Shown here one piece after another: positions 5,699-8,979 of a stretch of 8,979 nt of DNA. Source of the DNA: CAZWAP01 sp964632005 (GTDB lineage Bacteria; Planctomycetota; Phycisphaerae; Sedimentisphaerales; Anaerobacaceae). Every line of letters starts with the position of its first letter. The stretch's first letter is position 1. The notes beneath the pieces are model-generated. The model ran no database searches, was not told where the DNA came from, and worked only from the letters and a program-made list of their open reading frames with translations. Made by a program: the position numbers and the translations under genes. The DNA is taken from contig CAZWAP010000071.1 in the NCBI GenBank assembly GCA_964632005.1, positions 1-8,979 of the forward strand, in the 5' to 3' direction.

Positions 5699-7807
5699 AT
5701 GGACAGGATACTGGGATTTCTGGAGGACCACTTTGAGAAGGTCGTGCTGACGGTCGTGGGGGCGGTGTGCCTGTGGTTGTTGGCGACTCAGGTCGTGTTG
5801 GATCCGAACGCGGTCGAGTTCGACGGACGACGTTTGAATCCGGGGGAGGTCGACGGTTACATACTGGAGCGTGCCCGGCAGCTGGAGGCGAAGCTGAACC
5901 ACCCTCCGGCGGCTCCGAACGGTTACGACCCGAAGCTTGATGAGTACAAGAGTCTGGTGGCCTGTTCGATAAAGGGGGTGGATTTTGGGATCAGCCCGCC
6001 GGTGCCCGAGACGAATCCTGAGGGCGGGACGATCGTGCGGAAGTACAGCCTGCCGGAGGTTGGGGATGTGAAAGAGATTGCGGTAGGGCATATCAGGGCG
6101 GTGGCTTACGAGCCGATCGGGGAGGTCAGCCCGGAGAGTCCTTACGAAAGCTCGCGGTCGGCGCCCAACGACCTTGATCTGGTGACGGTTCAGGGGAGTT
6201 TCGACGTTGCGGGGCTGTACAAGCGATTCTACGAGTGCTTTGCGGGTCCCGAGGTAAAGCCGGAGTGGCGCGATCCGTGTCTTGCCGAGCCGGTCTTTGC
6301 GGCGGTTCACCTTCAGCGTCAGGAGCTGGGTGCAGATGGGAGATGGGGTGCGTGGGTGGATGTTCCGCGTGCTCGGGTCGACCAGTACCGGGAGTTATTC
6401 GATATAGTGGAGGATGTCTCTCGTCTTCCGCCTGGCGGTATGAAGGTTCGGATGCTGCGGTACCGTGACAGGTACGTTCAGATGGAATTGCTTCAGCCTT
6501 TGGCTTACCAGATTGCCTCTGCGGACGAGGAGTGGTTTCCGCCGAAGTTGTACGGCGAGTTCAAGGCGGTGCAGAAGGCGGTTGCGATGGAGGAGAAGCG
6601 TCGTGCGAAGGAGGAGCAAGAGGAACGGGAGCGAACGGCGGAGAGTACGCGGCGGCGGCGTGGTGGTCTGGGAGGTAGTATGTACGAAGGTGGGGGGCTG
6701 TACACGGGGTCGGGGTACTCTGGGCGGGAACCGGGCGGTCGGACATCAGAGCGGGCCGGCCGGCGGACCAGCCGAACGGGGGTGCCGTACGGTTCGAGCG
6801 GTTACCGACAAACGCGGCGCTACGGTTCGCGCAGCCGGTCGAGCAGGACGCGCGGGCGGGATCAGAGCGAGGCGTTCGATTACGGGATATACGGCGATAT
6901 TATGGGGGTTGGACGTGAAGAGCCGGCCAAACCTACAGTGGATGACGTGTACAGGAAGCTGGAGGCGATTTCGATTAACGAGCTGACCGACCTGAGAAAA
7001 TTGGATGAACTGGTTTTCTGGGCGCTCGACGACTCCGTTCAGCCGGGAAAGAAATACCGGTACCGAATTAGGCTCGGAGTGTTCAATCCCGTCGCAGGAA
7101 CAAACCAACTCAAAGAGGGGTATCACGAGTGGAAAAATAAAGTGATTCTGTGGAGCAATTTTTCGCCTGAGTCTGAGGTGGTGGAGATTCCACGTAGGTT
7201 GTATTTCTTTGCGAAGGGAATCCAAGAGGCCGCGAAGGAGGTCACTGTGGAGGTGGCAAAGTACGTGATGGGTTACTGGTACAGCGAAGATTTCAAGGTA
7301 AAGAGCGGAGAGGTGATCGGGGATGAACGACAGGTCAAGGAGGCCGAGCGTGCCAAGAAAGAGGAGAAGCTCACATCGAGGCTGCCGATAGACAGTCTTT
7401 ATGGTCTCGAGTACCAGCAGACGGAACAAGTGACCAGGCCGGAGTTGGTGAATTACGATACGGGGGCGGTGGTGGTGGATGTTGTTGCGGTTGACGATTG
7501 GTCGAGCGAACGGAGCCTGCGGTCGCGTCGTTACTTTGATATGTTATACAGCTACGATGGGATGGCGATCGAGCATATGCCGATCGGGAGCAGGTACTGG
7601 CCGGAAGAGTTGCGGGCTGCGGCCGAGATGATAAGCAGCGCACGGAGGGAGCCACTTAAACCCCTTCGTCCGTGGGGCGATCGAGGTCTGCGGAGCCGGC
7701 GGGGAGGGACGGGTGGTCGTTATACAACTCCGCCTCCCGGGCTGTACAGGGGGGAGGACATAGGGGAGGACGATTACGGTCTATACCGGCGGCGTGGGGG
7801 GCTATGA
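5699..7807 (+). CDS. one-span membrane protein with Arg/Gly/Tyr-rich linker and C-terminal beta domain
   Basis: Not recognised (702 aa). One membrane span lies at about 15-34 (VVLTVVGAVCLWLLATQVVL) after a 14-residue cytoplasmic start, so most of it should be periplasmic. Residues about 160-230 look beta-alpha-beta (LVTVQGSFDVAGLYKRFYECF, then AAVHLQRQEL). A charged helix lies at about 297-322, then an Arg/Gly/Ser/Tyr-rich linker to about 400. From Trp441 a beta-rich segment begins (DDSVQPGKKYRYRIRLGVFNP) and runs to about 560, resembling a fibronectin-III-like fold by pattern only. The tail is again Gly/Arg/Tyr-rich. An in-frame TAA at 5693-5695 rules out an earlier start; AGGG lies eight bases before the ATG. 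It is third in the operon after a 59-base gap. Its place matches PilP in standard pil operons, but there is no lipobox and no clear PilP signature. Confidence 0.78.
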   Translation: MDRILGFLEDHFEKVVLTVVGAVCLWLLATQVVLDPNAVEFDGRRLNPGEVDGYILERARQLEAKLNHPPAAPNGYDPKLDEYKSLVACSIKGVDFGISPPVPETNPEGGTIVRKYSLPEVGDVKEIAVGHIRAVAYEPIGEVSPESPYESSRSAPNDLDLVTVQGSFDVAGLYKRFYECFAGPEVKPEWRDPCLAEPVFAAVHLQRQELGADGRWGAWVDVPRARVDQYRELFDIVEDVSRLPPGGMKVRMLRYRDRYVQMELLQPLAYQIASADEEWFPPKLYGEFKAVQKAVAMEEKRRAKEEQEERERTAESTRRRRGGLGGSMYEGGGLYTGSGYSGREPGGRTSERAGRRTSRTGVPYGSSGYRQTRRYGSRSRSSRTRGRDQSEAFDYGIYGDIMGVGREEPAKPTVDDVYRKLEAISINELTDLRKLDELVFWALDDSVQPGKKYRYRIRLGVFNPVAGTNQLKEGYHEWKNKVILWSNFSPESEVVEIPRRLYFFAKGIQEAAKEVTVEVAKYVMGYWYSEDFKVKSGEVIGDERQVKEAERAKKEEKLTSRLPIDSLYGLEYQQTEQVTRPELVNYDTGAVVVDVVAVDDWSSERSLRSRRYFDMLYSYDGMAIEHMPIGSRYWPEELRAAAEMISSARREPLKPLRPWGDRGLRSRRGGTGGRYTTPPPGLYRGEDIGEDDYGLYRRRGGL

Positions 7808-7873
7808 TCGAGGGGGGGGTAGTTTTGCGTGCGGGGATTCGTGCGGTGGCGGTTGTGTTGGTAAGGGGGGCGG
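7808..7873. other. 66-base gap between convergent genes, no hairpin terminator
   Basis: The gap is strikingly G-rich on the + strand, with a run of eight G at 7812-7819, six G near 7865-7870, and few C. No inverted repeat able to form a terminator stem was seen. Read from the FAH side the RNA would be C-rich and G-poor, the composition favoured by Rho loading. A short direct repeat CGTGCGG occurs twice near 7829-7847. Confidence 0.35.
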
Positions 7874-8809
7874 CTATTTGAGGGGCTGATAGAATTGTTG
7901 GGGTTTTGGGCCGAGGGTGTTGGTGAGTGTGCCGAGGTTCTGGATGGATGCGTCGATTCTATCGCCGGGCTTGAGGTAAGCACCGGTTGCCAGGGCGACC
8001 CCTGAGGGGGTACCCGTGGTGATGACGTCGCCCGGTTCGAGGGTCATCAGGTGGCTGAGGAAGGAGACGACCTGGGGGATAGTGTGGATCATCTGGGAGG
8101 TGTTGGCCTGCTGGCGGGTGTGACCATTGACGGTGAGGGTCAGGTCGAGGTTGTGGGGGTCTGGCAGGGAATCGGAGGTGAGAAGGTATGGGCCCATAGG
8201 GCAGAATCCGTCGGCCCACTTTCCGTTGAGCCAGTCGTAGAAGTCGTCCCAGTGGCGTGGGGCGCGATTTTCTGCGAAGGTAACGGTGCGGGCGGAGACG
8301 TCGTTGGCGATGGTGTAGCCTGCGATGCAGTCGTAAGCCTGTTGTGGTTGGACGTTTTTCGCGTATTTGCCGATGACGACGGCGAGCTCGATTTCGTAGT
8401 CGATGGTTTTGCTGTAGGAGGGCCAGGGGATTTGATCTCCGGGGCCTATGACGACGGTGGAGGGCATCAGGAACGGGCGTGGGACGGTTGTGCGTTGGGG
8501 GGATTCTGCCAGGCCGAGTTTGAGTCCGGCCTCCTTTATGTGCTCGGCGTAGTTTCCGGCGAGGGCGAGGACTTTGCCGGGGCGTGGGATGGGTGCGAGG
8601 AGCCTGACGTTGCCCAGTGGTATGGAAGGCACGGTTGAATCGGCGAGTTCGGCGAGGCGGGCGAGGGATGCAGGGGCGTGTTGGAGGATTTGCTTGAGGC
8701 TTCGGGGCGGGTTGGGGCCTGGCCAGGCGGCGGGGATGTCGATGATTCGGTCGTCGATGAGAATGCCGGGCCGGGGGGAGTTGTTGTGGGAGAATGTTAC
8801 GAGTTTCAC
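7874..8809 (-). CDS. fumarylacetoacetate hydrolase (FAH) family enzyme
   Basis: Soluble FAH-superfamily enzyme (311 aa), the fold used by 2-hydroxyhepta-2,4-diene-1,7-dioate isomerases, acylpyruvases and ureidoglycolate lyases in catabolism. Residues 1-70 are a typical N-terminal cap starting KLVTFSHNNSPRPGILIDD. The catalytic domain shows GNYAEH (His90), metal ligands Glu139 and Glu141 in DYEIELAVVIGK and Asp170 in IANDVSAR, Lys197 and Asp200 in GKWADGFCPMGPYL, then PGDVITTGTPSGVA and LKPGDRI. The set looks complete, so it should be active. The GTG at 8809 is chosen because AAAGGA sits eight bases upstream and the protein then starts as family members do; the frame stays open to the window edge but that part does not look coding. 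Substrate cannot be told from sequence, and no other catabolic gene lies nearby. It is transcribed towards the pilus operon. Confidence 0.93.
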   Translation of the reverse strand: MKLVTFSHNNSPRPGILIDDRIIDIPAAWPGPNPPRSLKQILQHAPASLARLAELADSTVPSIPLGNVRLLAPIPRPGKVLALAGNYAEHIKEAGLKLGLAESPQRTTVPRPFLMPSTVVIGPGDQIPWPSYSKTIDYEIELAVVIGKYAKNVQPQQAYDCIAGYTIANDVSARTVTFAENRAPRHWDDFYDWLNGKWADGFCPMGPYLLTSDSLPDPHNLDLTLTVNGHTRQQANTSQMIHTIPQVVSFLSHLMTLEPGDVITTGTPSGVALATGAYLKPGDRIDASIQNLGTLTNTLGPKPQQFYQPLK

Positions 8810-8817
8810 TGTTGTTT

Positions 8818-8823
8818 TCCTTT
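8818..8823 (-). promoter_or_regulatory. Shine-Dalgarno site deciding the FAH GTG start
   Basis: On the - strand AAAGGA lies eight bases before GTG at 8809. It supports a GTG start there over ATG codons further upstream in the same open frame. Confidence 0.65.
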
Positions 8824-8861
8824 CTGAGGTAGTAGGAGCCAGTTTCAGGGTACGGGCAGAT

Positions 8862-8890
8862 ATTTTAGGGGTTTGCGGCGGAGGATGCAA
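8862..8890 (-). promoter_or_regulatory. candidate promoter of the FAH-family gene
   Basis: On the - strand TTGCAT (8890-8885) and TAAAAT (8867-8862, 5/6 to TATAAT) are separated by 17 bases. The -10 lies about 53 bases before the GTG start, giving a leader of roughly 45 bases. It stands out in otherwise GC-rich DNA. The remaining bases to the window end hold nothing else I can support. Confidence 0.4.
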
Positions 8891-8979
8891 GGGTGGATTG
8901 AGTGTAGCGGGGCGGGCTGGGGGCGGCGAAAAGGCTTGCAATGTGTGGATGGCGTGTTTTAATAGGTTTTGGCTCAAGC

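Noticed and set aside
8051..8638. 195-codon + strand frame opposite the FAH gene
   Set aside because: It is a Gly/Val/Asp-rich shadow of the FAH coding strand, without independent motifs or a ribosome-binding site.
8810..8977. N-terminal extension of the FAH-family protein to an upstream ATG
   Set aside because: The extra residues are Pro/Thr-rich and unlike the family. A good ribosome-binding site and a promoter candidate lie inside this stretch, and GTG at 8809 gives the normal length and N-terminus.
1..8979. tRNA or rRNA genes, CRISPR arrays, insertion sequences, attachment sites
   Set aside because: Looked for on both strands by eye. No cloverleaf, no regularly spaced repeats, no terminal inverted repeats and no transposase or integrase-like protein were seen.

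Overview
The window looks like chromosomal DNA of a GC-rich bacterium. It holds five supportable genes and no sign of mobile DNA, CRISPR or RNA genes. The central block is a PilM-type actin-like ATPase fused to a PilN-like part, followed by two large one-span membrane proteins full of Gly/Tyr/Pro/Arg-rich linkers. That style, with GGG as a favoured glycine codon, suggests Planctomycetota, perhaps a Phycisphaerae-like lineage. The assignment is inference from gene architecture, not from a marker gene.

Layout. Positions 1-223 hold no confident gene, only two mutually exclusive edge fragments. Positions 224-1663 (-) encode MtaB, the tRNA t6A37 methylthiotransferase, with an unusually long linker before its radical-SAM domain. 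Positions 1664-1743 are a short divergent promoter region with a perfect extended -10 box facing right. Positions 1744-7807 (+) are a three-gene unit: the PilM-PilN-like fusion (795 aa), a PilO-like protein (498 aa), and an unrecognised one-span protein (702 aa) with a C-terminal beta-rich domain. Positions 7874-8809 (-) encode a fumarylacetoacetate-hydrolase-family enzyme, convergent with the operon. Positions 8810-8979 hold its probable leader and promoter.

How the genes work together. In ordinary type IV pili, cytoplasmic PilM binds the short N-terminal INLLP peptide of the inner-membrane protein PilN. PilN pairs with PilO, and PilP links them to the outer-membrane secretin. Here an NLLPR motif lies about 15 residues before the single membrane span of the PilM protein, so the PilM-PilN contact appears to be built into one chain, as in GspL of type II secretion. 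The second protein ends in a beta-alpha-beta unit resembling PilO. The third sits where PilP would be expected but is not recognisably PilP. The operon is therefore best read as a divergent inner-membrane alignment platform for a type IV pilus or type II secretion-like machine. MtaB and the FAH-family enzyme are flanking metabolic or housekeeping genes with no obvious link to it.

Base composition adds a second layer. By hand count the + strand is C-rich over roughly 1-720, balanced to about 1140, then G-rich to the right end, whichever way the genes point.
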